A DNA stretch of 64,000 bases from Ascidiimonas meishanensis (GCF_037782385.1 NZ_JBBEXD010000002.1:62001-126000); one strand, 5' to 3'. Numbered from the stretch's first letter, positions 8,195-16,246 are shown. Numbers and translations: made by a program. Notes: generated by a model not told the origin, from the letters alone.

Positions 8195-8210
8195 TTTTTA
8201 ATTTTTATAG

Positions 8211-8249
8211 TCGTCTGTTTTTAGCGATGCTTCTTATTTCAGCAGACGA
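8211..8249 (-). promoter_or_regulatory. Inverted repeat between rtcB and prfH
   Basis: Arms TCGTCTG (8211-8217) and CAGACGA (8243-8249) with a 25-base spacer, in the 94-base gap between the two genes. It could be an mRNA stem-loop that tunes processing or translation of prfH. The minus-strand downstream flank lacks a strong T run, so it is not an obvious terminator. Confidence 0.3.
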
Positions 8250-8288
8250 ACTTTGTTTTTTTAGCTTTGCTAACAATAGTAGTTTCAA

Positions 8289-9680
8289 TTACCTAGCCAT
8301 CCGTACAATCTTAGGGGTAAAGGTGCCTAGTACTTCTACCAGCTCTTGCTGATTAGCCATGACCTTTTTAATGTCTTTATAGGCCATAGGCGCTTCATCT
8401 ACACCACCACCAATTACGGTTACGTCTTTTGCTTCCAGTACTTTTTTGATGGCACTTTTAGTAAAGGTTTCTTTGCACTTTCGTCTTGAAAACAACCTGC
8501 CTGCACCATGAGAAGCGGATTGTAAGCTGGCTTCATTTCCGAGTCCTTTTACAATATATCCGGGCGCTGTCATAGAGCCAGGAATAATTCCTAATTCGCC
8601 TTTAGCCGCAGGGGTTGCTCCCTTACGATGTACAATACAGTCTTCTCCATTTACTTCTTGCTTCCAGGCAAAGTTGTGATGGTTTTCAATTTTCACCACC
8701 GCTCTGGTGCCAAGTAATTTGGCAAGGCGTGCATGAATATCATCATGGCATGCTTGTGCGTAATCGCCTGCTAGGTTCATCGCTAACCAGTACTCCATCC
8801 CGTCGTGGGTATTGAGGTCTAGCCAGGCAAGGTGTTGCACTTGTTTGGGTAACGGACATTGTTTGGTGGCTAAATAGGTGTAATGCTTTGCAATAGTAGC
8901 ACCCATCCCCCTAGAACCACTATGGGATAAGATCCCTAGGTATTGCCCAGGAGGGAGTTTCCACGCTTTGTTTTCTTCCGTTAAAGAAACCACTCCAAAT
9001 TCTACAAAATGATTTCCCCCACCAGAGGTACCCAATTGTTTATAAGCCTTATCTTTTAGTTTTTTTACCTGCGGAATGGTTTTAAACTCCTCGCGTTCAA
9101 AGATTTCATGATCGTGTTTTACCTTATGCGTTTCAGTCATTCCAAATTTAGTATGTTCAGATAACATATTAGCCAATTGATCTTTTTTGCCTTTTAGATA
9201 CGACACTGGAAGCGGATACACCGTAAGGCACATTCTACATCCAATATCTACCCCAACTCCATAGGGGATTACCGCATTTTTAGTAGCCAGCACCCCACCA
9301 ATTGGCAAGCCGTAGCCTGCATGTGCATCTGGCATTAGAGCACCTGCTACAGAAACCGGAAGCTTGAGCGAATCATATAACTGATATTTGGCAACCTCGT
9401 CAATTTCATTTGCACCATATATTTGAAATGGCGCTCTCACGGTTTTAAGTGCTTGTTTTTTCACTATTACTGGATCTAGAAGGCTTTCCGCGATATTACC
9501 CCATACACCGTCTTGTGCATAGTTTTCTGGATTCAATAAAACCTTTTTAGCCTCTTCAAGTATTTGTGTTTTCTTTTTCTTTTTTTGATACCTATTGATT
9601 TGACCAAGGGTAATATTGATGCTATTATTTTTTGGGAAGCCTAATTTAATCAGGTCTTTCCCACTGAGTTTATTTCCCAT
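8289..9680 (-). CDS. rtcB: RtcB-type RNA ligase, canonical paralog
   Basis: About 463 residues. RtcB joins 2',3'-cyclic-phosphate (via 3'-phosphate) and 5'-OH RNA ends using GTP and Mn2+. Metal- and GMP-binding motifs are intact: VDIGCRM, GGGNHFVE, HSGSRG, ENHHNFA and SASHGAGRLFSRR with the guanylylated His. I chose the ATG at 9680 (MGNKLSGKDLIKLGFP) because it aligns with the start of the second paralog (MENKTTITGKTLIELGF); an in-frame ATG at 9701 would add seven residues. Downstream are prfH and a TPR gene, together a ribosome-rescue and RNA-repair unit. Confidence 0.92.
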   Translation of the reverse strand: MGNKLSGKDLIKLGFPKNNSINITLGQINRYQKKKKKTQILEEAKKVLLNPENYAQDGVWGNIAESLLDPVIVKKQALKTVRAPFQIYGANEIDEVAKYQLYDSLKLPVSVAGALMPDAHAGYGLPIGGVLATKNAVIPYGVGVDIGCRMCLTVYPLPVSYLKGKKDQLANMLSEHTKFGMTETHKVKHDHEIFEREEFKTIPQVKKLKDKAYKQLGTSGGGNHFVEFGVVSLTEENKAWKLPPGQYLGILSHSGSRGMGATIAKHYTYLATKQCPLPKQVQHLAWLDLNTHDGMEYWLAMNLAGDYAQACHDDIHARLAKLLGTRAVVKIENHHNFAWKQEVNGEDCIVHRKGATPAAKGELGIIPGSMTAPGYIVKGLGNEASLQSASHGAGRLFSRRKCKETFTKSAIKKVLEAKDVTVIGGGVDEAPMAYKDIKKVMANQQELVEVLGTFTPKIVRMAR

Positions 9681-9884
9681 ATTATTATTTTTTGAGTACA
9701 TCTCATTTTTCGCATCAAAACCAATTCATGCCATAGTTTTAATAGCAACTATTGATCCTAATATTTTAGGGATGCGCCTTGATGGATGCACATTGTTTTT
9801 TAAGAAGACAGTTAGTAAATGATATAACTATCTTATCTAATTTTAATGGGTTTCGGAAAATTTACAAATATTTCCTTATGGAAT

Positions 9885-9918
9885 AAAAAAGTCCGAAACA
9901 TGTGGGCTTCGGACTTTT
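9885..9918 (-). terminator. Terminator after the micro-ORF
   Basis: Stem GTCCGAA (9891-9897) / TTCGGAC (9908-9914), with flanking A/T extending it, and six T on the minus strand after the 3' arm. It follows the 27-codon ORF at 9939-10022 by 20 bases and precedes rtcB, so rtcB needs its own promoter or read-through. Confidence 0.75.
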
Positions 9919-9938
9919 GCATATAAAAGATACTCTTT

Positions 9939-10022
9939 TTATTGATGGAAGAAGTCCCGAAGCATACCCTTGAGAAACCTTGTTTCTGTGAGGTAGTTTT
10001 TAGTGATCGTTTTAATGAACAT
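9939..10022 (-). CDS. Candidate 27-residue small protein between terminators
   Basis: Reads MFIKTITKNYLTETRFLKGM then LRDFFHQ and stop. It is basic and amphipathic. It has its own promoter-like sequence (TTG, 20 bases, CATATTTG; 10063-10093) ending about 40 bases before the ATG and a terminator 20 bases after the stop, so it looks like a free-standing short transcription unit inside the RtcB island. It is not a known family to me. The alternative is that the transcript is a small RNA of about 170 nt and the ORF is incidental. Confidence 0.45.
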   Translation of the reverse strand: MFIKTITKNYLTETRFLKGMLRDFFHQ

Positions 10023-10062
10023 TTTCTTCGGTTTTTAATAGTTGTGATGCGTTATTGCGGTG

Positions 10063-10093
10063 CAAATATGAAATCTTTTTTTGGAATAAACAA
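10063..10093 (-). promoter_or_regulatory. Predicted promoter of the micro-ORF
   Basis: Minus-strand TTG (10091-10093), 20-base spacer and CATATTTG (10063-10070), one mismatch to the flavobacterial -7 consensus TAnnTTTG with a normal -33/-7 gap. Transcription would begin near 10056. Confidence 0.5.
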
Positions 10094-10267
10094 GAAAAAA
10101 TATAATTAATTCATTGACAATCAGGTATTTGCATAAAATATAGTCAATAGAGTTCCTGTCCGTATTTAAACAGATAAAGCTAATTTTGCGTAAAGCCCAG
10201 TCTTGTTATGTATGGCGTTCAAACATGTTGTTTTTACATTTATAACTGAATGATCAAAATTTATTCC

Positions 10268-10304
10268 AAAAAAAAGCGTCCGAATTTATATTCGGACGCT
10301 TTTT
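10268..10304 (-). terminator. Terminator after the second rtcB unit
   Basis: Perfect stem AAAAAGCGTCCGAAT / ATTCGGACGCTTTTT with a TTAT loop and T run on both strands. It lies about 150 bases after the stop of the small gene at 10451 and separates the two halves of the RtcB island. Its core (TCCGAA/TTCGGA) resembles the terminator at 9885-9918. Confidence 0.85.
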
Positions 10305-10450
10305 ATATAATTTGATACTTGTCTACAACACCATATTACAAGTCATCCGACTTTTTTTGATATGTAAAAGGTGCTTTGTCATAAGTATTTAAATTTTATT
10401 TTGTTCATGCAAAGATGGGATTTTTGTTTAAAATCGCCAAAAGTAGCTGA

Positions 10451-10774
10451 TCAATTCAATGAAATTCCCACTAAAACGTTCCTCACCTTTTCTAAAATGC
10501 TTACAATTTCTTCCGTGGATCTTCTGGAATTTAAAACCTCGTGGCTTGCTAAATAAATTGCTTTGTTTTCTTCTATATAATGAAGTGTTTCTTCAATATT
10601 TTCTACAATTTTAGGACTTGAAAAAGCCGCAGCAGCCCAAAGTATTTTAGCTTCGCTAAATTCAAAAGCATCCAATCCGCAGCAAGCTGCTACACAATGT
10701 TCTTCAAGTCGCCTCCAGAACCGTCTGTTTCTTAAAAGAAAGGCATCAATATTTAGATACTTCACCATTTTCAT
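10451..10774 (-). CDS. Uncharacterised protein downstream of the second rtcB
   Basis: 107 residues from the ATG at 10774 (MKMVKYLNIDAFLLRNRRFW). I prefer this start because it begins 14 bases after the rtcB paralog's stop, whereas the longer frame to 10852 would overlap it by 65 bases. It contains Cys-Cys-Gly and helical, Ala-rich stretches (EEHCVAACCGLDAFEFSEAK) and no signal peptide. I do not recognise its function. Tight coupling to rtcB suggests a partner in RNA repair, perhaps a sensor or adaptor; that is inference from position. Confidence 0.65.
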   Translation of the reverse strand: MKMVKYLNIDAFLLRNRRFWRRLEEHCVAACCGLDAFEFSEAKILWAAAAFSSPKIVENIEETLHYIEENKAIYLASHEVLNSRRSTEEIVSILEKVRNVLVGISLN

Positions 10775-10787
10775 AGCAGTATAATTT

Positions 10788-12173
10788 TTAACTTTTTCGT
10801 TTCCGCCTCCAAGGTGCATTCTTTTCCCAATCTCCAGCCATAATACTTCCATAGGGTACTACTTCATCAATCACCGTTCCCAATCCAAAAGTTTCCATTT
10901 GGTTTCTCACCGTTGTCGCATTTTTGTAGGCACTAGGCAACTCAGAAATATCAATTTCCTTAGAGAAGAACCTGATATCTAAACCGGCAGTTTCTTTGGC
11001 AAAAATGGCTTCGTTGGTAAAATCGGCTAAATTTCTTTTGTGCTGTGTTCTACTCATATTTCTTCCGGCACCATGTGGTGCAAACCCTAAATTAGTATCC
11101 GTCGTACCACCTTCCACAATCAAAATAGGTGCTGCCATATTTAAAGGGATCAATCTTGGTCCTGTAATATCTGGCATAAACTTGGCATCTAAAGGGGTGG
11201 CTCCTTTGGCGTGGTAAAACAAATCATCTTCTTTAAATACAAAATTATGTTCATTCCAGTATCTGTCTTTAACAGAGGAGGCAAAAGCCTTGGCAGTGGC
11301 ATTATGGATAATCTCATGATTTACCTTAGTCCATTGACGGATAAGTTGTAATGCCTGCCAGTATTCTTGACCCTCATCAGTATCAAAAGGAATCCATGCA
11401 TTCTGTTTTAAAGTTCTAGGAGAACGTTCTTTTCTAAATTGTTCTGCTAAGTACATACCTCTTTTGTATAATAATGCACCCACAGCCCTAGAACCGTGAT
11501 GGGTAACCATCATGGTATTTCCTGTTTTTTTGGACATACCAACGAATAAGAAATGATTTCCATCTCCTTGAGTACCCAAATGTTCTCTTGCCATACTTAA
11601 AGAACGATCATTATTTAACATGGGGTTATTTCTAAATCTCTTTAAAAGCTCTTCTGGTAATTTGTATTGTTGTCCGCGCGGTCTCCCTCCTGGTCCAAAA
11701 TGCGTATTTGCATGCGCTGCGTCTAACACCGTTTTAGGGTCTGCTTTACCAAAATCGGTTAACATGACAGAGCAACAGATATCTGCACTATGCATTCCCG
11801 GATGAATGGCATTTCTGGCAACGGCCACACCACCAACGGGAATAGTGCCTACCGGACCTGTTGGGCAGGCATCTGGCATAATGGCGCCATTCACTAAGGT
11901 AGGAGTTTGCATCAAGGTTTCCATGGTGGCTACCACGGTATTCACATTGCTTTCTTCCAATTCGTTTTCTGCTGCTATATTAATGGCAAAATTTTGAGGT
12001 GTAGTATGTAAATCTATGATAGGAGGTGCTTTAAATTGCGCCAAGTATTGATGCATAGCCGCTCCTTGTAATTGATTTGCATTGATATGCTCTATGGCTT
12101 CCTTGTACCACTTTCCAGGACGAAAGCCTAATTCAATTAATGTTTTTCCGGTAATAGTTGTTTTATTTTCCAT
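10788..12173 (-). CDS. Divergent RtcB-family paralog
   Basis: 461 residues, full length for RtcB. The family fold is shown by GDGNHFLFVG, HHGSRAVG, EHNFVF, HAKGATPLDAK, PLNMAAPILIVEG and PHGAGRNMSRTQHKR (guanylylation-site His). The first metal motif reads ADICCSVM rather than DIGCGM, so it has diverged from the canonical ligase, perhaps in metal or end preference. It differs widely from the paralog at 8289 and is not a recent duplicate. It begins a minus-strand unit with the small gene at 10451, with the WYL regulator divergent from it. Confidence 0.9.
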   Translation of the reverse strand: MENKTTITGKTLIELGFRPGKWYKEAIEHINANQLQGAAMHQYLAQFKAPPIIDLHTTPQNFAINIAAENELEESNVNTVVATMETLMQTPTLVNGAIMPDACPTGPVGTIPVGGVAVARNAIHPGMHSADICCSVMLTDFGKADPKTVLDAAHANTHFGPGGRPRGQQYKLPEELLKRFRNNPMLNNDRSLSMAREHLGTQGDGNHFLFVGMSKKTGNTMMVTHHGSRAVGALLYKRGMYLAEQFRKERSPRTLKQNAWIPFDTDEGQEYWQALQLIRQWTKVNHEIIHNATAKAFASSVKDRYWNEHNFVFKEDDLFYHAKGATPLDAKFMPDITGPRLIPLNMAAPILIVEGGTTDTNLGFAPHGAGRNMSRTQHKRNLADFTNEAIFAKETAGLDIRFFSKEIDISELPSAYKNATTVRNQMETFGLGTVIDEVVPYGSIMAGDWEKNAPWRRKRKS

Positions 12174-12189
12174 GAGTTCTCTTTAATAA

Positions 12190-12218
12190 GCTCCGCCAAA
12201 TCCCTTGCTTGACGGAGC
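12190..12218 (-). promoter_or_regulatory. Stem-loop in the leader of the second rtcB
   Basis: Arms GCTCCG and CGGAGC with a 17-base loop, ending 17 bases before the ATG at 12173. In the mRNA this hairpin would sit close to the ribosome-loading region, so it may modulate translation or be a cleavage/repair target. GC-rich relative to its surroundings. Function is inference. Confidence 0.35.
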
Positions 12219-12278
12219 ACCGCTTCCAGACATGTTAAATAGCTGTCTTATGATTCTTTAAACAAAGGTTTTACATAG

Positions 12279-12299
12279 CTACGCAATTATTTTGCGTAG
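12279..12299. promoter_or_regulatory. Perfect inverted repeat, candidate WYL operator
   Basis: CTACGCAA (12279-12286), five bases, TTGCGTAG (12292-12299) in the divergent gap between the rtcB paralog and the WYL-protein gene, 38 bases before the latter's ATG. A symmetric 8+8 palindrome here is what a dimeric HTH regulator would bind to control both directions. It is the best operator candidate in the island. Confidence 0.5.
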
Positions 12300-12336
12300 T
12301 AAAATTAAATGTTTAATTTTCTTGAAAATATTATAA

Positions 12337-13350
12337 ATGGCGCTTAATAAGAATGCATTAATTCGTTATAAAACTATTGACAAATGTTTGCAAAACCAAT
12401 ATAGAAAATGGACGCTGGATGATTTGATTGAGGCCTGTTCTGAAGCCTTGTACGAATATGAAGGAAGGGATGCAAATGTCAGTAAACGCACGGTGCAGTT
12501 GGATATACAGATGATGCGAAGTGATAAATTAGGGTATAATGCCCCTATAGTAGTGTATGATAGGAAGTATTATACGTATGAAAATAAAGACTATTCCATT
12601 ACTGATATTCCCTTAACCGAGAATGATATGAATGTATTGACGGAAACGGTAGAAATGCTCAAACAGTTTAAGGACTTCTCTTTGTTTTCTGAATTGGGCG
12701 GAATTATTCAACGTTTGGAAGATAAAGTATATACGGAAAAGACGCATCAAGCTCCTGTAATTCATCTAGATAAAAATGAATATCTCCAAGGGTTAGAATA
12801 CTTGGATGTGCTGTATCAGGCAATCGTAAAAAAACTGGTATTAAAAATTACGTATAAGTCATTCCGTGCAAGAGAAGCTTCCGTATTAACTTTTCATCCT
12901 TTTATTTTAAAAGAATATAATAATCGCTGGTTTTTGATAGGAAAAACAGCTGTAGAAAAGCCTATTGTAAATCTTGCATTGGATAGAATTATCGCTATAG
13001 ATTATGATTTGAAAACTGCTTATTTAAATGAATTTTTTGATGGCGATGAGTTTTATAAAAACACCATTGGCGTCACTGTATTAAATGATGAACAGTTGCA
13101 GGAAGTAATTTTTAAGATAGACATCCATAATGCGCCTTATGTTTTAACCAAACCTTTTCATGCTTCGCAGGAAGTGCTGGAAATGCTGGACGATGGAATT
13201 ATTTTTAGGATTTATGTACACCTAAATTTTGAATTGGAGCGTTTGATTTTGGGTTATGGAGAAAGTATTGAAATAATTTCGCCTAGGAATTTAAGAAGGC
13301 GCATTAGAAAAAAATTAGAAAAAGCACTCCATATGTACAGAGTAGAATAA
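12337..13350 (+). CDS. WYL-domain HTH transcriptional regulator
   Basis: 337 residues. An N-terminal winged-helix region (about residues 5-70, KRTVQLDIQMMRSDKLGY) is followed by a WYL ligand-sensing domain (about 145-225: IVKKLVLKITYKSFRAREAS ... NNRWFLIGKT) and a C-terminal extension typical of the family. WYL proteins sense nucleic-acid-derived or nucleotide ligands and regulate stress, DNA-repair and defence operons. It is transcribed away from the RtcB unit across a 163-base gap with a perfect inverted repeat, so it is the likely regulator of RNA repair here. Confidence 0.88.
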   Translation: MALNKNALIRYKTIDKCLQNQYRKWTLDDLIEACSEALYEYEGRDANVSKRTVQLDIQMMRSDKLGYNAPIVVYDRKYYTYENKDYSITDIPLTENDMNVLTETVEMLKQFKDFSLFSELGGIIQRLEDKVYTEKTHQAPVIHLDKNEYLQGLEYLDVLYQAIVKKLVLKITYKSFRAREASVLTFHPFILKEYNNRWFLIGKTAVEKPIVNLALDRIIAIDYDLKTAYLNEFFDGDEFYKNTIGVTVLNDEQLQEVIFKIDIHNAPYVLTKPFHASQEVLEMLDDGIIFRIYVHLNFELERLILGYGESIEIISPRNLRRRIRKKLEKALHMYRVE

Positions 13351-13481
13351 AATAGGTCTAATAAAAAATAGATGACCTCTGTATGAGATTACCCATTTTA
13401 GAATTAAAGTAAGCTTTCATACTTTAATGTGATAGTAGCATTATACCAATTATAGAAAATACCATTCTTGAGAAGGATATT

Positions 13482-14156
13482 TTAAACAACAAAGTCTGCT
13501 TTACTATTTGTTTTAACCTCTCGAACGCGATCAGGGTGATGCTCATTACCTTTGATTAATCTTACATCTGAGCTGGCAAGAGTGGTGATCCTGTGCTTTT
13601 CAGTAAGATTTTCAAAAGTAAATTCATCAGCGATAAAGTGCAATAACAACACATTTGTAAGCATTTTTATTTCAGATAAAAGATCTAAAACTTCAAATGT
13701 TACATTGGTAGGGGCTAAAACCGTCAATTTATAGGTTTCCTTAAGTACACTAACCAAATTGGTTGCAATTACTGCTTCTGCCAACTTTAAAAATTCTGGA
13801 GTGTTTTGCGCTACCTGTACAATATTTCCAGTTTCATTAAAAGATGGTGGAATCCATACACCTTGTTTTAGATGCACAATCCCCTGAGAAGCTTCGATCT
13901 CGGCTAATAAAACGTGCACGTTTTTGTTAAAGAACATCTTCCCGTCACGCATTTCGATGGTTATTTCTTTTTCTTCTTGTACCGTAATTTTGGTACTTTG
14001 CTCAATCTCTTTTAAACTAATTACAGTTGATTCTGGAAAACTAAATTGTTCATCACACCCTACACTTGGTGATGAGTAGACCTTATTATAGCCTACTAAT
14101 AGCACAATAAATAAGAGTGTTATTATCTTGAGCGTATGGGTCAATCTTGTTTTCAT
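13482..14156 (-). pseudogene. Decayed FAS1 (fasciclin) domain protein
   Basis: 224 residues with an N-terminal hydrophobic export segment. It carries the tail of one FAS1 domain (about 60-105: DGKMFFNKNVHVLLAEIEAS) and the start of another (about 111-155: NIVQVAQNTPEFLKLAEAVI, TVLAPTNVTF), so the front of the first domain and parts of the second are missing. After the TAA, the same frame continues NILLKNGIFYN, resembling the normal FAS1 ending (xxLLKNGIIHxID), so the stop is probably a nonsense mutation. Intact relatives are secreted adhesion proteins. A shortened but working protein is possible. Confidence 0.55.
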
Positions 14157-14401
14157 AGAATTTTTGTCAATTCTTTATCTGGTGTAAAAAGAGAACGATC
14201 CTTAATTATTTACTAAATATTTATGAATACTAATCATTAGTAAGAGTATAAAACCTGTAATTCGTTGCGTTGGTTTTTCTTATTTATTTAAATTTTAACA
14301 TAATTTTTTAAGTAGAAATGGTTTAAAAAAGCCAATCTTACTAAAATAGGCTTATATCAATTGGTAGAGAAGGTTTTCAATAAACTTCTTCTTTAGATAA
14401 T

Positions 14402-15120
14402 TTAACGTGAGTTGGATATAAACTCTATAAAATATAATTTCAAAATTTTTACACTATTTTAATCTAACAATCTTATTTTTAGATTATTACTTTCATTTTC
14501 TTTGCTCGCACAGGGGCGAACGTAAAGAAAACAGCTAGTAGCTGTTTTTAGTGAAGCAGCCAGGCGGCGTGGGGAAAACAAAAGAATCCCGAAGGAAGTC
14601 GGGAGCGCTTTTAGTTTATGTCATTTCTATTTTCCCTGAAGGAATTCATGAATCTTCGATTTCCAGAGGTGTTTTTAGCCGAAAAGGCTAAAACCGCATT
14701 CGTTTTCCTAAATTTTAGTTCACTAAATTCTATTTTCTGTAAAGGAGTTCATGAATTTACATTTCTCCCCCGAAGGATAAAAAGTCTATTTATGTACAAA
14801 AACAGCTATTCAACATAACTCAAAAATGAGGCTTTATTACCAGAGTAGATTAGAAAAAGGAAAAAACAAAATGAGTACCATCAATATCATCAGAAATAAA
14901 TTATTGGCAAGAATATTTGCCGTAATTCAAAGACAGAAACCTTATGTTAATTTAATGAAATATGCGGCATAAAGAAAATTTGAATAAATTAACTTTATTT
15001 ACTTGTTTTAACCATAGAATACGAGGCTTCAAAAATTTTTAACGGAAAAGACCTACTACACTGCGGAAAAGAAAAAAATCCATAGAAAAAGTAGTTCTTT
15101 TTACATCGAACTCAGGTTAA
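14402..15120 (+). mobile_element. MITE-like element copy A, interrupted by an IS110 remnant
   Basis: Bounded by terminal inverted repeats TTAACGTGAGTTGGATATAA at 14402 and, reversed, TTAACCTGAGTTCGATGTAA ending at 15120. The interior is nearly identical to the inverted copy B at 40224-40650, including palindromes around AGCTAGTAGCT and TTAGCCGAAAAGGCTAA. It holds about 290 bases absent from copy B: about 45 bases near 14717-14761 and an insertion from 14779 to 15021 containing an IS110 transposase tail. No convincing target duplication. No intact transposase. Small open frames inside both copies (about 65 codons) follow the repeat and are probably not genes. Confidence 0.75.
14826..14972 (+). 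pseudogene. IS110-family transposase, C-terminal fragment
   Basis: A 48-codon frame reading MRLYYQSRLEKGKNKMSTIN and then IIRNKLLARIFAVIQRQKPY. This matches the end of IS110/IS116/IS902-type transposases (YYxRKxxEGKNKMxxxNxxRNKLxxRxFAVxxRxxPY). The catalytic DEDD and transposase-20 parts are absent, so it is inactive. It sits inside repeat copy A, breaking the CCGAAcGATCGGGG segment seen whole in copy B. Confidence 0.75.
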
Positions 15121-15418
15121 TTTAGTTTGTTTTGGGTAAGAAGTAAAGAATTGTAGCGGAAATAATGGAATCTGATCTGTTGTGGACTAAATTTTGTAAG
15201 TTTAATATTATTTTGCGAGTATTAAAATATTTCAACGTATCGAAATTTTTTTGAGTAATTGTATTTTAACGTATTGAAAACTAAGGCATTTGTTAAGAAG
15301 ACTTAGCAAAATTTATTATTTATATACGTTTTAAAATGAGTGTTTAAATTTGTACATTACAATTTTATAACTTAAAAAATGTTATAATAAAGGAAATTTT
15401 TATAATTTTACCCCCGAT
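15121..15418. other. Intergenic, no gene recognised
   Basis: About 300 AT-rich bases between repeat copy A and a small exported protein. It must contain the promoter of that gene, but no clear TTG/TAnnTTTG pair is convincing. No repeat or RNA gene found. Confidence 0.35.
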
Positions 15419-15595
15419 ATGACCTCAAATCGATTCAAAGTACTGCTTTTTGTAGTAGTGTTTTTTGCTACTACTACTTCCTACGGCCAGCTTCCTCCGC
15501 CAGATGGAGAAGATCCTATGCCTATTACTGAATGGTTGCTTGTGCTTGCTGCATCTGGAGCTGTTTATGGCTTTAGAAAGAAAATTAAGAAGTAG
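15419..15595 (+). CDS. Small exported protein with C-terminal sorting-like anchor
   Basis: 58 residues: an N-terminal signal peptide (MTSNRFKVLLFVVVFFATTT, cleavage near SYGQ), a Pro/acidic spacer (LPPPDGEDP), then PITEWLLVLAASGAVYGF and a basic tail RKKIKK. This layout closely resembles Bacteroidota PID-CTERM proteins (PID, a hydrophobic helix with AAGxxYG, basic end); the motif here is PIT rather than PID. Its product would be anchored in the inner membrane. The stop codon abuts the stop of the convergent ribE with no base between. Function of these peptides is unknown. Confidence 0.7.
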   Translation: MTSNRFKVLLFVVVFFATTTSYGQLPPPDGEDPMPITEWLLVLAASGAVYGFRKKIKK

Positions 15596-16186
15596 CTATT
15601 CTCGTAATTGATATAGACGGGCAACATATTTTCCAATCACGTCAAATTCTAAATTCACTACGCTTCCTTTTTTATAATTTTTAAAATTGGTATGTTCATA
15701 CGTATAAGGAATAATAGCTACACTAAAACTATTTTTTGATGAGTTTACCACGGTAAGACTAGTGCCGTCTATGGTAATAGATCCCTTCTCTATAGTTACA
15801 TTACCAGGCGTTGTCTCATATTCAAAACTGAAAAACCAACTGCCATTAGCTTCTTCTACTTTTTTACATATAGCGGTTTGATCTACATGCCCTTGAACGA
15901 TATGACCATCTAGGCGCGCGTCAAGCTTCATTGCTCTTTCTAGATTGACGGTATCGTTTATCTTTAAAGAATTCAAATTAGTTTTATCTAAAGTTTCCTT
16001 AATTGCTGTAACAGTATACTGGTTTCCCTTCATAGATACAACGGTAAGGCATACTCCGTTATGGGCTATGCTTTGATCAATTTTAAGTTCTGGAGTTATA
16101 GTGCTTTCTATAGTTATATGAAGATTTCCCTTTTCCTTCTTTAGTTCTTTTACCAAACCAAAATCTTCAATGATACCTGTAAACAT
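15596..16186 (-). CDS. ribE: Riboflavin synthase, alpha chain
   Basis: 196 residues, normal length. Two lumazine-binding repeats are visible: MFTGIIEDFGLVKEL... at the N-terminus and a second from about residue 98 (VQGHVDQTA). It dismutates two 6,7-dimethyl-8-ribityllumazine molecules into riboflavin and a pyrimidinedione, the last step of vitamin B2 synthesis, in the cytoplasm. It is divergent from pdxA with a 60-base shared promoter gap. No FMN riboswitch is apparent in that gap. Confidence 0.93.
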   Translation of the reverse strand: MFTGIIEDFGLVKELKKEKGNLHITIESTITPELKIDQSIAHNGVCLTVVSMKGNQYTVTAIKETLDKTNLNSLKINDTVNLERAMKLDARLDGHIVQGHVDQTAICKKVEEANGSWFFSFEYETTPGNVTIEKGSITIDGTSLTVVNSSKNSFSVAIIPYTYEHTNFKNYKKGSVVNLEFDVIGKYVARLYQLRE

Positions 16187-16246
16187 ATAGTATGTATTAA
16201 TTAGTTAATTTTGCATTTACTTATAGAATACAAATTTACTATTTAA

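Noticed and set aside
10150..10240. Possible Y-RNA or tRNA-like structure (GTTCAAAC motif) near rtcB
   Set aside because: The flanking bases do not form a five-pair T stem or a cloverleaf, and no Ro/Rsr-type gene is present. The motif alone is too common.
14618..14818. Open frame of 66 codons in repeat copy A, similar to a 64-codon frame in copy B (40240-40434)
   Set aside because: Both follow the repeat DNA, start and end differently, and are interrupted by indels between the copies. They reflect shared repeat sequence rather than a conserved protein.
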